From Hydnum rufescens UP504 (Eukaryota > Basidiomycota > Agaricomycetes > Cantharellales > Hydnaceae): a stretch of 64,000 nt of DNA. The notes under the pieces were generated by a model. The model made no database searches and was not told where the DNA came from. It saw only the letters and a list, made by a program, of their open reading frames with translations. The stretch lies in contig MU129025.1 of NCBI GenBank assembly GCA_014904985.1, positions 79,108 through 143,107 of the forward strand, given 5' to 3'. Position 1 is the first letter of the stretch, and every line of letters starts with the position of its first letter. A program made the position numbers and the translations under genes. This document shows, in pieces, positions 1-11,387 of this stretch.

Positions 1-360
1 ACTCCCCGAAGAGTGTCTCAGGAGTCACACCAATCCATAGGACCACAGGGCCGACAGCCTCTCCCTTCCCAACCTTGACAAAGCGAACAACGTCTATGGT
101 CGTCCACAAGACCCCCACGGAGTCTAAGAAGCTGTAAACCTCAGGACCCAAAGTCTTTCCAGACGTTGTTGAGCTGTGGCCAAAGACCGGGCGAAGCTCT
201 TTCAACACCGTGTAGGCCTCGAGTCCGGTAGGCTTCGTCCACGGTGTAGTCCCCGTACGGTAAACTAGTTTGGGACGAGAGGGCAGGACCCGAGTAGTAA
301 GACGCTGCCTCCATCTTAGAGATATACTGAGGCGAAGAAGAAGAAGGCAAAGTCATTATA
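1..360 (-). pseudogene. 5'-part fragment of S1-like protein family (copy 0)
   Basis: Read on the minus strand, this stretch matches the N-terminal half of the complete family member at 5258-6990. Shared features are the Y-Y-S-G block, the P-W-x-x-P-T-G-L block and the V-G-V-L-W-T-T-x-D-V-V-R-F block. The fragment starts at the window edge, so part may lie outside. No protease catalytic region (TARH or GDSG) is present in what is visible. It abuts at about 380 a piece of the hydrolase-type repeat, the same arrangement as at 10854-11330 and 19860-20270. Seen directly: the similarity. Inferred: a dispersed, non-functional fragment. Confidence 0.6.
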
Positions 361-379
361 AAGGCTAACGACCTCTGAA

Positions 380-548
380 ACAGTCAAGCGGGTCTCGGGC
401 AATTTGGCGCGTGAGAATCCGGCACCCGGCCCGATTGTGCGTCATGTGGAGCAATTGTTGGCCCCTCACAGCACTCTCACAGCTGGCCATGGTATATTCT
501 CCTGTTTGTTTCTATTTACCCAACGAAATCTTATCTTTCCGCGTGTAG
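380..548 (+). repeat. left flank of duplicated block, interrupted by hAT element
   Basis: This stretch matches the block at about 18060-18150 (the shared text includes gttggcccctcacag and atcttatctttccgcgtgtag). The match breaks exactly at 549, where a hAT-like element begins, and resumes after 1385. It is therefore the left half of duplicated copy A. No complete coding frame is visible. Confidence 0.6.
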
Positions 549-1385
549 TAGGGCTCCGGAAGATACCCCGGCTGCCCGAAACCGTTGGGTATAAACCGCG
601 GTATATACCGGTATATTCCACGGGTTGGTTTTTGGGTCCAAATTCACTATGTCTTTTACCTGGGTGTTACTATATGAGGGTCTAGAACAGTCTAGGGGCA
701 TCAGTGGCAGTGAATGTGATTTTTCTGAATTTGTTTTAGGACAAATGTGGCTTGTCGACCCGTCTCAAGTTGAATTCCCCCTCTTCGACTCAAAGTCTCC
801 CATTGGCATGACCCGCCAAACACATGACCGTGATAATCCTAGAACACCAGGTGAGGCTAAAAGAGATATAAGCCACCTCTCAATCCTTCTTGGAGTTTAC
901 CTGAGGCCTTGCCACGAGACTTCAACAGAAATCTCTTGGCCTTGCACCAAGACTGGGTCGATGACATAGGGGAAGCAGCTGCAATTCATCATCAAATGGA
1001 AGTCAGATTTAGACCTCATGCTCCCAATCCATTGCAGAATGTGGAGCGTGAGACTAGCATTTTGGGGGGAAGGGATGCATTAGATGCTGCCTCAGTGGCA
1101 GGCCTCTCCTCATCACTGCTCCAGGACCTTCTAGCCGAAGTGTCAACTGGCATTTTTGTTTTGGGGAAGCGGACTGCCAACACAGATAGGGAAGTCACTA
1201 CGGTGGGGCCTAAGCGAGTCAAAAAGGTGCCTCAATTCCTATTTACACTCAAGGAATAGTCTCTGCATTAGTTTATATATTACTGCCTTTTACTGGTTTA
1301 TACCATGGTGGTTTAAACCACCTTTCAGGCATATATTGGTATATACCTGGGTGATTGATCCTTGGAGGTTTCTTCCGGAGCCCTA
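549..1385. mobile_element. Non-autonomous hAT-type DNA transposon, 837 bp
   Basis: The ends are perfect inverted repeats: TAGGGCTCCGGAAGA at 549-563 and its reverse complement at 1371-1385. The element is flanked by identical 8-bp direct repeats, GCGTGTAG at 541-548 and 1386-1393. The paralogous block at about 18145 carries GCGTGTAG once and no insert, so an empty-site copy is present in the same window. An 8-bp target duplication with TAGGG-type ends is the hallmark of the hAT superfamily. Subterminal motifs based on GGTATAAACC, GGTATATACC and GGTTTAAACC recur near both ends, as expected for hAT transposase binding regions. Internal reading frames on the plus strand (about 625-1259) show no DDE or hATC motif I recognise, so it is probably non-autonomous. 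Confidence 0.85.
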
Positions 1386-1393
1386 GCGTGTAG

Positions 1394-3450
1394 CTGTTAC
1401 GCTTCTCCTCGCTGCGATTTGTCTTCGCACTGATGCCTTCAAGATTCTTGCCAACTTCAGGCGCCCCATTTCTTCTCGAACCGCCAGCGAATCATCCCGC
1501 ATATGGATCAGCACGCAGACACGCACAGCTTTATCACAACGCTCTTACGAGGCACGTATCCCGAATTCCTTCATCCCCCACAGTCCCGGGGCGGCCCATT
1601 GTCCTCGACTGGGTCGTCCATATCTGGCCGGGCCTTCTTTGTGCTTCTTGCATCCCATGCGGTGATTATTGTTCAAACGATATGTACAACATATCCTCCA
1701 TTCTATAGGGGGCGCAGAACACTATGCTCCGCCCGCTCGCATTCTTGGCCGAAGACGAAGGCGAAGCTGATATTTCAAAGCAGAGGCTATGATCGATGTA
1801 ACAACATTCGTGGAAGAGTATCGTGCGAGAAAACGAATATTTGGGAGGCTGGAAGGAAGGCATTTGAAAGTAGAGGCGAGCGTGCACCGAGGCGCGAAGA
1901 TCTTTATAGCGCGTTCAACAGGTACAGGTGCAAGGGCCCGTGGTTCCTGGACGGCTTGACTTTTGTTGTTACTAATGCCATCAGATTTCCCAAGGAGGTA
2001 CGCACTCTACCTCATTTTCATACCTCATCATTACGGATGGGAAGCTTGACAGTTCCTCTTCGCGTTTGCGTAGATATGGGTGCCTACATATTCTAAATCG
2101 TGGAACAAACCGAGGCTTCTGGAACTGTCCAGGCGAACGAAATCTGGGCGTAAATCGTGGCGACAGCGCCATCATTAACGCTGGGAAATTTCGTGTTCTT
2201 TGTGCGTCAATCCGCTTCATTATAGATGCTGGCACCGCTCTGATAATTAGCTGCCTGGGAAGACGAATGGCGAGATATTATTCATTTCTTTTGCATTCCA
2301 TTCCCGTTGATCCTGTGACCTCGGTCAATCTCCTGCATCTTCCGCGACTTCCTGATGCAGTTGTGGAGCCACGAGGACGCCGTGGTTTTGTTGGGGAGCG
2401 CACTCTCGTTGGATTGGCTCACAGCGCCGGTTCTTCAGCCCTGTACGTGGTATAAACTATGTAGGACGATGGGATACTGAAAGGATGTGTTTAGGATCAG
2501 GGCGGCGATATAGGAACCCAAGCTATTTCACTCCCTTGTCGCGCTCGAGCCAATTGTAGTGATAAATGGAAACAGCACGCTGCCTGTGGATGACTCATGG
2601 ATTACTGGTGCTCTTGGGAGGCAAGCTAAGTGGTCTTCTCAGTATGTCGCGATATTTTATCTACTCCTCACTGTCGTACGATAAGTATGGATTCGACAGG
2701 ACCGAGCCCATAATTCATACAAGGCCTCTCCATCATTTTCGTATTGGGATCCGACCTTCATGGAATACGACATTATGGACGACAACGAACGTGGCCCGAC
2801 GGCCGTGAAACTCAAGGGACCCGTCTTCCTTGTCCGTATTTCTTCATTGGTGGATCTCTCGGGATCGTCCCGAGACGACTGGCTCATTATCTCTCGCTTC
2901 TCTTGAATATTCCCTAGGAAGCCAGTATCTTCTCAGAACAGGTGCTTTCAAAGGAGGCATACGAACAATTGGAAATCCTCAATAAAGACATCAAAGTCAG
3001 GTTCATCTACAGCGGTAAGACGATCACTGCGTGAGTCTCTGCATTCCATTCTTGGTTTCTTCCTCTTCTGACTGATACCATTGAACTTGCCTGAGTGAAC
3101 TCAGGACGGTTGGTGAGGTATCGACTGCTCATGTTGCATGGAGAAGGACGGAAAACACTTCAAATATTAAGATTCCGGCTATCCATCCGGTTTGCCTCAT
3201 AAGCTTCACATCATCTAGAGATCCATCTTGACGTCTTGGTCTGACTAGATGGTGCAAGAATCCGCAACCGAAGTTGGTGCGTAACCGCTCTATTTGAATT
3301 GATTCGTCGCTTTTGTGCGCAGTCCCCATTAATGTGCCACACCCGTCATCTTGGCCAAAGTATTTGTGCAGTTCCTGCAACGGAAGTATTCCTCCTCCAG
3401 GGGGGCCAAGTTGTACGGGAATTGGGGTACGACTTTCACAGGAGGTGGTG
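1394..3450 (+). pseudogene. alpha/beta-hydrolase gene relic, copy A
   Basis: Segments in order read like a basidiomycete alpha/beta-hydrolase: a G-L-T-x-V-V-T-N-A strand at about 1950; after an intron, a segment with E-I-W-A (about 2130) and S-A-I-I-N-A; then W-x-D-E-W-R-D-I-I-H-F at about 2262; a nucleophile elbow G-L-A-H-S-A-G-S-S-A at about 2413-2442; and a cap/late region with L-V-A-L-E-P-I-V-V at about 2536. A further open stretch runs through about 2758-2870 and ends near 3030 at a GTGAGT donor. Stops and frame breaks separate the blocks and no single start can be assigned. Related copies lie at 9058-10850 and 18151-19850. Seen: the motifs and conserved intron borders. Inferred: a decayed or badly sequenced hydrolase gene; substrate unknown. 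Confidence 0.55.
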
Positions 3451-4905
3451 TTATCCTTACATAGTGCGCCTAGGTCGCCTAGAATTCGAGGTAAGTGACA
3501 TCGCCAAAATATTCTACTGCCCCTGAAGACATGTTATCTCCGTATGTAGCACTGCAGTATCTCATATAGGCTCTGCATCCAGATGCCTAAATGTGCTATT
3601 TGACAGCTCGGATCCTGTCCGCTGAGGTGTCCATGCGTGCGCTTCGTGAGATTCATCTTCGTCCATTTGAGCTTGCTATCAGATGTGATAATCCGCCGTG
3701 GGCGGTGATGACCGGGTGCAACAGACTCAACGGTGTCCACTGTAGCGAAGATGCTTTCCTTCTTCGTCAGGTCTTGCGAAAGGAATGGAACTTCACAGAA
3801 CTGATCATGAGCGACTGGGGTGGGGCGTACTCTACCTCCCACCAGTGCTGCTTCGATCTCGCAATACCCGTGCGTTCTTTCATTTCTGATTTCCACTGCC
3901 CCCTATTGACTTGTTGTACTCCCTAAGGGGCGCGATTGTCTTTCGCGGTGTTGTGTTAAAACAAGCACTTGGAGGCAAGAAGGTTTCCCGGCAGAATATG
4001 GACCCTGTAGCCCGAAGTGTGTGTCTTCAATATTCCCCATTCGAATACTGGCTTGCGCTTATATTTTCTCTACAACTTCTAGACCTGATTGACAAAGTCC
4101 AGGAATCCAATGTGTCCGAGGATGCAGGGGAAGAATCTGTTGATACGTCGGAGGTTCGGGCTCTGATACGGGAAGCAGCTTCGGTTCGGTTCGTTCGTAT
4201 GTTCGACATGGAATTCGCGGATATTCTGCTCTCAAAATTTCTGTGTCTAATGGATCGATTGGTATTGAAGTCAGCGGTTGTTCTGTTGAAGAATAGATCT
4301 TCGTGGTACCCGGTGATGCCTTCAGTACTTCCCATTCTTTCCGGGGAATATGAAGTGTCGCCGTTATCGGACCCGATGCCAAGATTGCCTTGCCTGGTGG
4401 GGGAGGCTCCACCTCCTTGGGAGGTTCGTAACCTCACTTGGGGATCGAGGCCCCGGATATATTTACGCGGCCCTCTTCAGCTACTTATAATGTTACACCC
4501 TTTGACGCGGTTCGTGAAGCAGCCAAGGAATTCGGGATTACAGATGTTAAGTATGCAGAAGCCGTTGGAACATATACTCCACATAGATGGTGATGTGAGC
4601 AACCGTTTCCTGTCATAATCACAGCTTACTTATGGCACCTGTTTAGTACGAGTTTGGTCTTGCGTGTTACGGTTGCGCTTATCTGGACATCAATGAGCAG
4701 TGGGTAATCGCTGTCCAATTTAAGGGCCTTATGCAGGACGGTCATCGACAATTGGACCAACCCCATTCCTGGGGACACCCTTGCAAAACAGTGCGTGTGG
4801 TACAGAGTCATTGACAACCTCCTGGTTGTAACCCTTGCCCCCCCCTATTATTAGGGGCTCAAGAGAACTCAGGGCTCTACGGAGTCTCAAGGGTGGTATC
4901 AAACT
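3451..4905 (+). pseudogene. GH3 beta-glucosidase fragment (internal exons only)
   Basis: This fragment parallels the GH3 gene at 12380-16199 in opposite orientation. It begins at that gene's exon 6 border (GTCGCC then GAATTCGAG and a donor at about 3490). It continues through the block with R-A-L-R-E-I-H-L-R-P-F (about 3640) and the nucleophile motif I-M-S-D-W-G-G (about 3805), then the region before the PA14 insert, and ends about 4905 inside the PA14-type domain. The 5' exons and the whole C-terminal half are missing. Stops and a deletion occur after the SDWGG exon, and the exon after it lacks the T-R-A-G block. It is a truncated duplicate adjoining hydrolase copy A. Confidence 0.8.
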
Positions 4906-5257
4906 TAGTTCATTGCGCCCAAGTTGAACTCAAATTATGATTGAGAGCGATAGAAGAGGGGATGGAATACGATTAAGTTGCTAGTGTCCGAGAAAAAAAC
5001 GAGAAGCTATCGTAAGAGGAGTAATTGAATGTGTTGTGTACGTTCAGTGGACACCACTCAAAGATCGTGAGCATGTCCAGCAGTCCAACTAATCATTTCA
5101 AGGCTGTCAGTTGCACAAAGAGGGAGAGGAAAGAAACGAACCAAACCTCAACGACGGGTCTACAAGTCCGGGGCCTACACCGCGGGTAGAGGCCGTTAGT
5201 GATATGAAAAAAAAGGAAAGGAAAGAAACAAGACGAACCTGAACAATGGTCCACCAG
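4906..5257. other. No gene recognised
   Basis: Intergenic sequence between the end of the GH3 fragment and the 3' end of the S1-like gene. A purine-rich block (aaaggaaaggaaagaaac) occurs at about 5213 and resembles the one at about 5120. Nothing else is supported. Confidence 0.5.
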
Positions 5258-6990
5258 CTAGGCCGTGGCCGGGTAGAGGTAGGCGTCAGGAAACCCATTT
5301 GCCTTGATGCGCGGCAAGAGCCAGAAGAGGGGCGTCGCGTACGTGATGTCCAAGGAATCTCTCTTGCCGGCACCGCCGGTGAGGAGGCCCCCAAAACGCC
5401 CCTGGCGATCAACGATGATAGAGCCTGAATCGCCAGAGGCAGAGAAGGCACCTGACTTGTGGTCATAGGGGAGGATAGCCCATTCCATCGACGTCTGGTG
5501 AGTGCCATTGTTAAAGTACTCGCGAACGAAGGAGAAGATGCCGGTAGCGCAGCCTATGGTAACGCCGCTGGCACTGCCGTTCTTTATGACTAAGAGGCAT
5601 GGTTCACCGTCGGGCCCAGTATATCTGGGTTGTTCATCTCATTTTCTTGGATGAGACCCTGAAGCTTAAGGAGGCGGCCAACCGGATACTTAAAAATCGT
5701 GGTGGCGTCGGCGCGACCGTACGTCCTTGATGTGAATTCGACGAGCGGGATCTTTGTACCTAGATATAACAGTTAGGCTAGACGGCTTTAGTAAGATAGG
5801 TGAAAACATACCCAGGTCAATCACATTACCCCTAAAGGCCTTCTCGATCTTGGAGCTGTCGAGCTCAACAACAGCATAGTCTTCGGTGAAACGTTCCTTT
5901 CCGGCCCCAAGAGTGAGAGGAGGGGAGCAAACGATGTGGCCGAGGATGCGCTGGCTCAGGCGCCAGTTCTCCTTGACTTCATCGTGGAACTTATCAAGGG
6001 CCTCCATCCCCTCATTTGCCTTATCCAACGACTCCTGAACCTGCTTCCGCTCCCTTGTAGCCTTCGTAGTATCATCCCCATCATCACCAGCCTCCCTCTC
6101 CTGCAACTTCTCAATCCACTCGTTATAGTACTCGGCCATTATGCTGTGACCTGCAATCTTGATCTTGATGGATTTGACGAGGTTGTCGAATGCCTTAGTG
6201 CCGAGAAGGAGGACATTGTGACGAGGCATTCTGTTGTTTGTGCGGGCATAGTTGACATTAGGCCCCTCGTTTGGTGGGAACAGGACATGGCGAGCTGTGA
6301 CGAGCAAGACTTTCTTGCTGTTGCCGCCTTCGGCGAGGTAGAACCCCCGGTGCCCTCACCATGAAATGAGGCTTGGGCAGCAATGGAGAGCCCGAGGGCA
6401 GGAGTAAGAGGGCCACAAACATCGACAATTGGGTCGAAGCTAGAAACGGGTTTGAGGAGGCTGGGACCAGCTGACCGGGAGTACATGGACTCCCGGAACT
6501 CGACTTCGACATCGGTGATGTCGAACTTCTTGAGAAGGTCCAGGCAGCTGTGCGCCGCGGTGTGGGCATCCTCACTGCAGAGACTCTCGGGAGCCACACC
6601 GATCCAAAGGACGACAGGGCCAACGACCTCTCCCTGCCCAACCTTGATAAAGCGAACGACATCTATGGTCGTCCACAAGACCCCTACAGAATCTAGGAAG
6701 TCGTAAACCTCCCGACCCAACTCCTTCCACACGGTGTTCAGCTTGTGGCCAAAGACCGGGCGGAGCTCTTTGAGCTCCCGGTAGGCCTCGAGTCCGGTAG
6801 GCCTTATCCACGGTGTAGTCCCCGTACGATAAACTAGTTTGGGACCAGAGGGCAGGCCCGAGTAGTAAAACACACCCTCCGCCTTAGAGACATACTGAGG
6901 CGAAGGGCTGGACGCGGAGTCATCGTTCAACAAGTTGATTTCGGTGGGGAAGGAAGGGGGGCCCCAGGCATCCTCCCTAGCAACCCTCAT
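5258..6990 (-). CDS. S1-like serine protease-fold protein, two exons
   Basis: Exons 5812-6990 and 5258-5759 are joined by an intron with clean borders (GTATGT donor at 5811, TAG acceptor at 5760). The N-terminal half (about 200 residues) is a module of unknown role that recurs alone elsewhere in the window. The second half has the layout of a chymotrypsin-fold enzyme: V-T-A-R-H-V, equivalent to the catalytic TAAH motif; D-Y-A-V-V-E-L-D as a candidate aspartate; and S-G-D-S-G-S-I-I-V-D as the serine motif. A charged helix of about 50 residues lies between His and Asp. The frame breaks at a C5 run (6344-6348) and at GGGCCC (5612-5617). One extra base at each gives exactly 561 codons, so I treat both as consensus errors. 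Protease activity is inferred from motifs only. No signal peptide is evident. Confidence 0.75.
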
Positions 6991-7555
6991 GCAGGTAGCA
7001 AGAAAAGCCTCAGTAATCACTGAAAGAGGGGAATAAGTATGGGAAGATAGCAAAAAAGGTAAATGACTGACTCGTATATAGTTGTGCGCTGGGTAAGAGA
7101 GTGGACTATATATCATTTGCCTAAGTCTGAGACACGGCACGGGCCTCAGACTCTCAGCGGGAGGGTTGAGTCACAACTTTTCTCCAAGACAAGCTTCCTT
7201 TTCACATTTGGTTTCCTCGATGAGTTCCGCTAGTCTCGTGCCCAGAGAGAGAGAGAGAATCTGATTTGTATCCCGCGTAAGGCGCGGAAGGCGCCGAGAG
7301 CGGTTTACTGTACCTAACTACGTGAGGAGACAGTAACGAGGTTGCAAGCGGGGATGGGGAGTCTCGTGCCCAGACAATTAGGTGAGCAGTGGCCGGAAGC
7401 AAAAAAATGGCCCATATACTATGCGTAAAATCGGTGGCTAGCGGAGCCGCCCACCTCCAGATTGCCCATCCTGCCCGACAGTCAATCAGCCCCTATGCAA
7501 ATTTGCTCCTCCAATTGCACAAACACAAGCTCGGAGTCATGATGCTCGGGCAACG
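6991..7555. other. 5' flank of the S1-like gene, no other gene seen
   Basis: The sequence upstream of the ATG at 6990 contains a possible non-coding first exon and intron (acceptor ttcccctctttcag read on minus, about 7020). A short GA repeat lies at about 7246. The phrase gtctcgtgcccaga occurs twice, at about 7227 and 7363. No conserved coding region was found. Confidence 0.4.
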
Positions 7556-7890
7556 ATGAGCGGAACGAGTTGCTGCACTTCTTTCATACATTTTTCTATG
7601 GTCATTCCTCAGGTGTTGTTGGAAATGCATCGATGCCCCAAGCGACTCCATATACCCGATTCCAGAAGCAACGCCTCTCCTTTAGGTTCGTTCTGGAGCT
7701 TTTTTCGCTGTTGGTCGAGGTTGCGACCCCCCACGCTCTTCTGTGGTTTAGGAAGAGTTCGTCTTTATATCGACGCCCCTGATATCGGCTTTTTCAAGTG
7801 ATGGAAAGGGCGAGCAAGGGGCACGCGAATTCTCACGCGCATTTCAGATGAAGCGACTTCGCCAGAGCATACTGTACCTTTTTTGGGCAC
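7556..7890 (+). repeat. Fragment of unidentified duplicated gene (family Z), copy B
   Basis: This is a clear paralogue of 17690-17980: a cacttctttcatacattt block, then g-t-t-g-g-a-a-a-t-g-c-a-t-c-g, then a run over an apparent E-L-F segment. The frames are broken and I do not recognise the product. The block directly precedes hydrolase relics in both places, so it may be the 5' part of the same duplicated unit. Confidence 0.45.
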
Positions 7891-9057
7891 GGTTCCTGAA
7901 GCGAGGCCTCCCGGAGGGTGTGTGGTGTGTGTTAGGGACAGATACCCATACTGCCAAACGGCCGCATTGACAGGGATGAATGCAGTACCAGTGCCCTGAT
8001 AACGAAGAATCATCCCTTACCTACACGAATCCTCTTCGTTTCCCCATTTCGATGTCCAAGCTACTCGGCTGCCCTCGCGACGTCCAGTGCATATTAAGAG
8101 AGCTGAGGAGGGATTTAATTTGCACACCACGAACGTGGCCAAACTTTCAAAGGTAGCGCTACAATTTGCCAGAAGAGGAAAGGCTGCCACTCACAGTTCT
8201 ATTCGCACCTGCATATCATCTGGATCGCAAGAACAAAAATGGAATCGTCATGCCCCACTAGAACAGCCTAGGACACCCTGCACACCCGTCCTAACACTAT
8301 ACCTCGTTCACTGAAGGGCTGGACTAAACTTCACCTTCGTACTACCTTCATGTGGAACCAGGATTCGAATCCCGTTGGGGGATCCCCCGTGACAAATACT
8401 TTAGGCTTCAGACTTACGGGAAACCGCAGTGGGTGGCGTGCCCATATTGCCGAAGGATTCTGTCAGAACCACCGGAAGCATATTTCGTCTATATATCCCA
8501 GAGGAAGAGACGGTCCAGAGGTCACGAATGCTCTCTACTTCCTTGGGCGGTCTAAGGAACGTCTCTTGCCTCCTGACAATGTCTTCGGAAGTCTGAGGCT
8601 GTCGGGCCTGTTTCCCGACCATCTGGATCTTATACCCTACAGGACATTACGAGAGATCCGTAAACCCCAGAGAAATACCGAGGGTGGCTACTTGTTCTTA
8701 GACCTCTATCTACTGGTTGTGACTTCCTTTTCACGTCCCCGACGTCTCTTAGCAATTCAGCCGTTGCACGCCCTAAGGAGGCTAACACCTATCCTCCTCC
8801 CAAACCAATCCTTCGTTTTCCCAACACTAAATCCCCTCTGACCTACTCCCCCATCCTTACCCCACCTGTCGTACCGTATGCCTTGCTCCCGACATTGCCC
8901 TATGGACCTAGCGAGCAGTCTTTGCCAGGCAGTCTGAGTGCCACCCACATCTTATCAACACACATCATCCCTGCTGCATGGCGGCGTTCTCCATCTGATC
9001 TTTTCATCGAGTCAGAACACGAACCTCCACAAAATGAAAGCAAACAGGATCGCAAAG
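7891..9057. other. Unassigned insertion or replacement inside duplicated block
   Basis: Similarity to the block at 17.7-18.6 kb stops at about 7890 and resumes at 9058, so about 1.17 kb here replaces about 0.57 kb there. A 163-codon frame (8350-8841, plus) is open but has no recognisable motif. The minus strand is also partly open. No terminal inverted repeats or target duplication could be found at the borders. Confidence 0.35.
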
Positions 9058-10850
9058 CACGTATCGTGCGAGAATACGAATATTTGGACGCTGGAAGGAA
9101 GGCATTTGAAAGTAGACACGAGCGTGTACCGAACCGCGAAGGGGATCTTTAGGGCGTTCAACATGTACAGACGCAAGGGTCCGTGGCTTCCGGTCGGCTT
9201 GACTCTCCTTGTTACTCATGCCGTCGGATTTCCCAAGGAAGTACGCACTCTCCATCATTTTCATGCTTCGCCATTACGGGCGGGAAAGTTGACAATTCCT
9301 CTTCGCGTCTGCGTAGATATGGGTGCCTACATATGCTAAAATCGTGGAACAAACCCAGGCTTCTGGAACTGTCTGGGTGAACGAAATCTGGGCATACGAG
9401 AATCCTAATTATCGTAACAGCGCTGTCCTTAGCGCCGGAAAATTTGGTGTTCTTTGTGCGTCAATCTGCCACTTCATTATTGGATGTTGTTGCCTCTCTG
9501 ATAGCTGTGAATAGCTGCCTTGGAAGACGAATCGCAAGGTATCGTCCATTTCTTATTATATTACCGTCCCGCTGATCATGTGGCGTCGGCTGATCTCCCT
9601 CTGCACCTTCTGCAACTTTCTGATGCAGTTGCGGAGGCACGAGCGGTTTTGTTGGGGTGCACACTCTCGTTGGATTGGCTCACCCCCCCGGTGCTTCAGC
9701 CCTGTGCGTGGTATAAACTATGTAGGACGATGGGGATACTGAAAGGATGTCTTTAGGATCAGGGCGGCGATGTGGGGGCCCAAGCTGTTTCACTCTCCTG
9801 TCGCGCTCGAGCCAATCGTAGTGATCAATGAAAAGAGTACGCTACCTGTGTATGACTCGTGGATCACTGGTGCTCTTGGCAGACGGGCTAAGTGGTCTTC
9901 TCGGTGCGTTGCGATATTTTGTCTATTTTATCTACGCTATACCTGTCGTACAATAAGCATGGTCGACAGGATCGAGGCGTATAATTCATACGAGGCCTTC
10001 CATCATTTTCGTACTGGGACCCTACCATTCTTGAGACGTTCATGAAATATGGTATTATGGACGACAATGTGGCCCCGACGCCGTGAAACTCAAGGGACCC
10101 GTCTTCCTTGCGCGTATTTCTTCATTCATAGATCTCTTGGGATCGTCCTCAGACGACTGGTTCCTTATCTCTCGCCTTCTCTTGAATATCCCCTAGGAAG
10201 CCAGTCTCTTTTCAGAACGGGTGTTTTCAGAGGAGACATACGAACAATTGGGAATCCTCAATAAGACCTCGAGAATCAGGTCCATCTACAGCACGAAGAT
10301 GATCGCTGCGTGAGTGTCTGTATTCCATTTTTGATTCCTCTTCTGACTGATACCACTGAACTCGCCTGGGGGAACTCAGGACGGCTGGTGAGGTATCGAC
10401 TGCTGATATTGCATAGGGAAGGCCGGAAAACACTTCCAATATTAATATTCCTGCTACCCATTCGGTTTGTCCCATAAGCTTCATCTCGTCCAGAGATCCA
10501 TCTTGACGTCTTGGTCTGACTAGATGGTGCAAGAATCCGCAACCAACCAAAGTTGGTGCGGCGTCCCCACTAATGCGCCACACCCGTCATTTCAACCAAA
10601 GCGATTGTGCAATTCCCGCAACGGAAGTATTCCTCCTCCAGGGGGATCACGTTGTAAGGAAATTCGGCTGCGGCTTTCACAGGAAGTAATGTGCAATATT
10701 TCATTTGGGAACATGGAAGGAATTGAACTGCTTTCCGGTAGGGCTATCCCGAGTTGCCTACTATTTTTGGTTTCCCATCTACCTCTGGACTCTACCCCTC
10801 GTTTACATTCCTCTCTAGACTTCATATTCCGTCGCATTTTCAAGTCGGAT
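9058..10850 (+). pseudogene. alpha/beta-hydrolase gene relic, copy B
   Basis: This copy has the same order of segments as copy A: G-L-T-L-L-V-T-H-A-V-G-F-P-K-E (about 9197-9241), which resembles the HG(T)G oxyanion strand of this superfamily; after an intron K-I-V-E-Q-T and E-I-W-A-Y-E-N-P-N (about 9390-9410); then E-P-I-V-V-I-N (about 9807) and W-I-T-G-A-L-G-R (about 9860). The nucleophile-elbow region (about 9660) is degraded here. The C-terminal part runs to about 10770, then gives way to an oppositely oriented S1-like fragment. Stops occur in all frames. Confidence 0.5.
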
Positions 10851-10853
10851 CGG

Positions 10854-11330
10854 AACCAGGTTTGAAGCTTGCCCCGGCTGACCGGGTGAAGTTGGACTCC
10901 TGGGACTCGACTCTGACGTCACCCATTCCGAGCTTCTCGATGCGGCCCATACAGCTGTGCACTGTGGTGTGGGTGACCTTGATGGAGAGAGTCTCGGGAG
11001 TGACACCAATCCAGATGGTAGCGGGGCCAATGGCCTCTCCCGCTCTGACCTTGATAAAGCGAATGACGCCTGTGGTTGTCCACAAGACCCCTATGGAATC
11101 TAGGGAGCTGCGAACCTCCGGACCCAAGTCCTTCCTGACAGTGTTGTGCCCGAAGACTGGCCACAGCTCTTTGAACTCGCGGTAGGCCTTGGGTCTGGTA
11201 GGCTTCGTCCATGGCATAGTCCCTGTACATTAAACTAGTTTGGGGCTAGAGGGTAGGCCCAAGTAGTAAAACATTGTTTCCATGTTAAAAACAGAGTAAT
11301 GAGGAGAAGGGGTGCTGGACACGGAGTCAC
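10854..11330 (-). pseudogene. S1-like N-terminal module fragment, copy 2
   Basis: The open minus-strand stretch 10840-11217 carries the V-L-W-T-T, R-F-I-K-V and W-I-G-V-x-P-E-(S/T)-L blocks of the N-terminal half of the gene at 5258-6990. The protease part (TARH, GDSG) is absent. The fragment ends at a 53-bp foldback (11334-11386). It is a truncated duplicate, not a complete gene. Confidence 0.65.
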
Positions 11331-11333
11331 TGC

Positions 11334-11386
11334 GGAGGCTAAGCTTTGATAAGTCGGTTTAACTGACTTTTCAAACCTTAGCCTCC
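11334..11386. repeat. 53-bp near-perfect foldback at a duplication boundary
   Basis: GGAGGCTAAG at 11334 pairs with CTTAGCCTCC at the far end. The arms continue through TTTGA and AAGTC with only three mismatches around a short loop. It lies exactly between the S1-like fragment and the family X fragment. Confidence 0.7.
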
Positions 11387-11387
11387 A

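Noticed and set aside
625..1259. Open frames in the hAT element as transposase remnant
   Set aside because: No DDE residues, BED finger or hATC dimerisation pattern could be seen. They may be chance frames.
8350..8390. tRNA-like B-box (ggattcgaatcc) suggesting a tRNA or SINE head
   Set aside because: The 12 bp are simply a palindrome. No acceptor, D or anticodon arms fold around it and no A box lies at the right distance.
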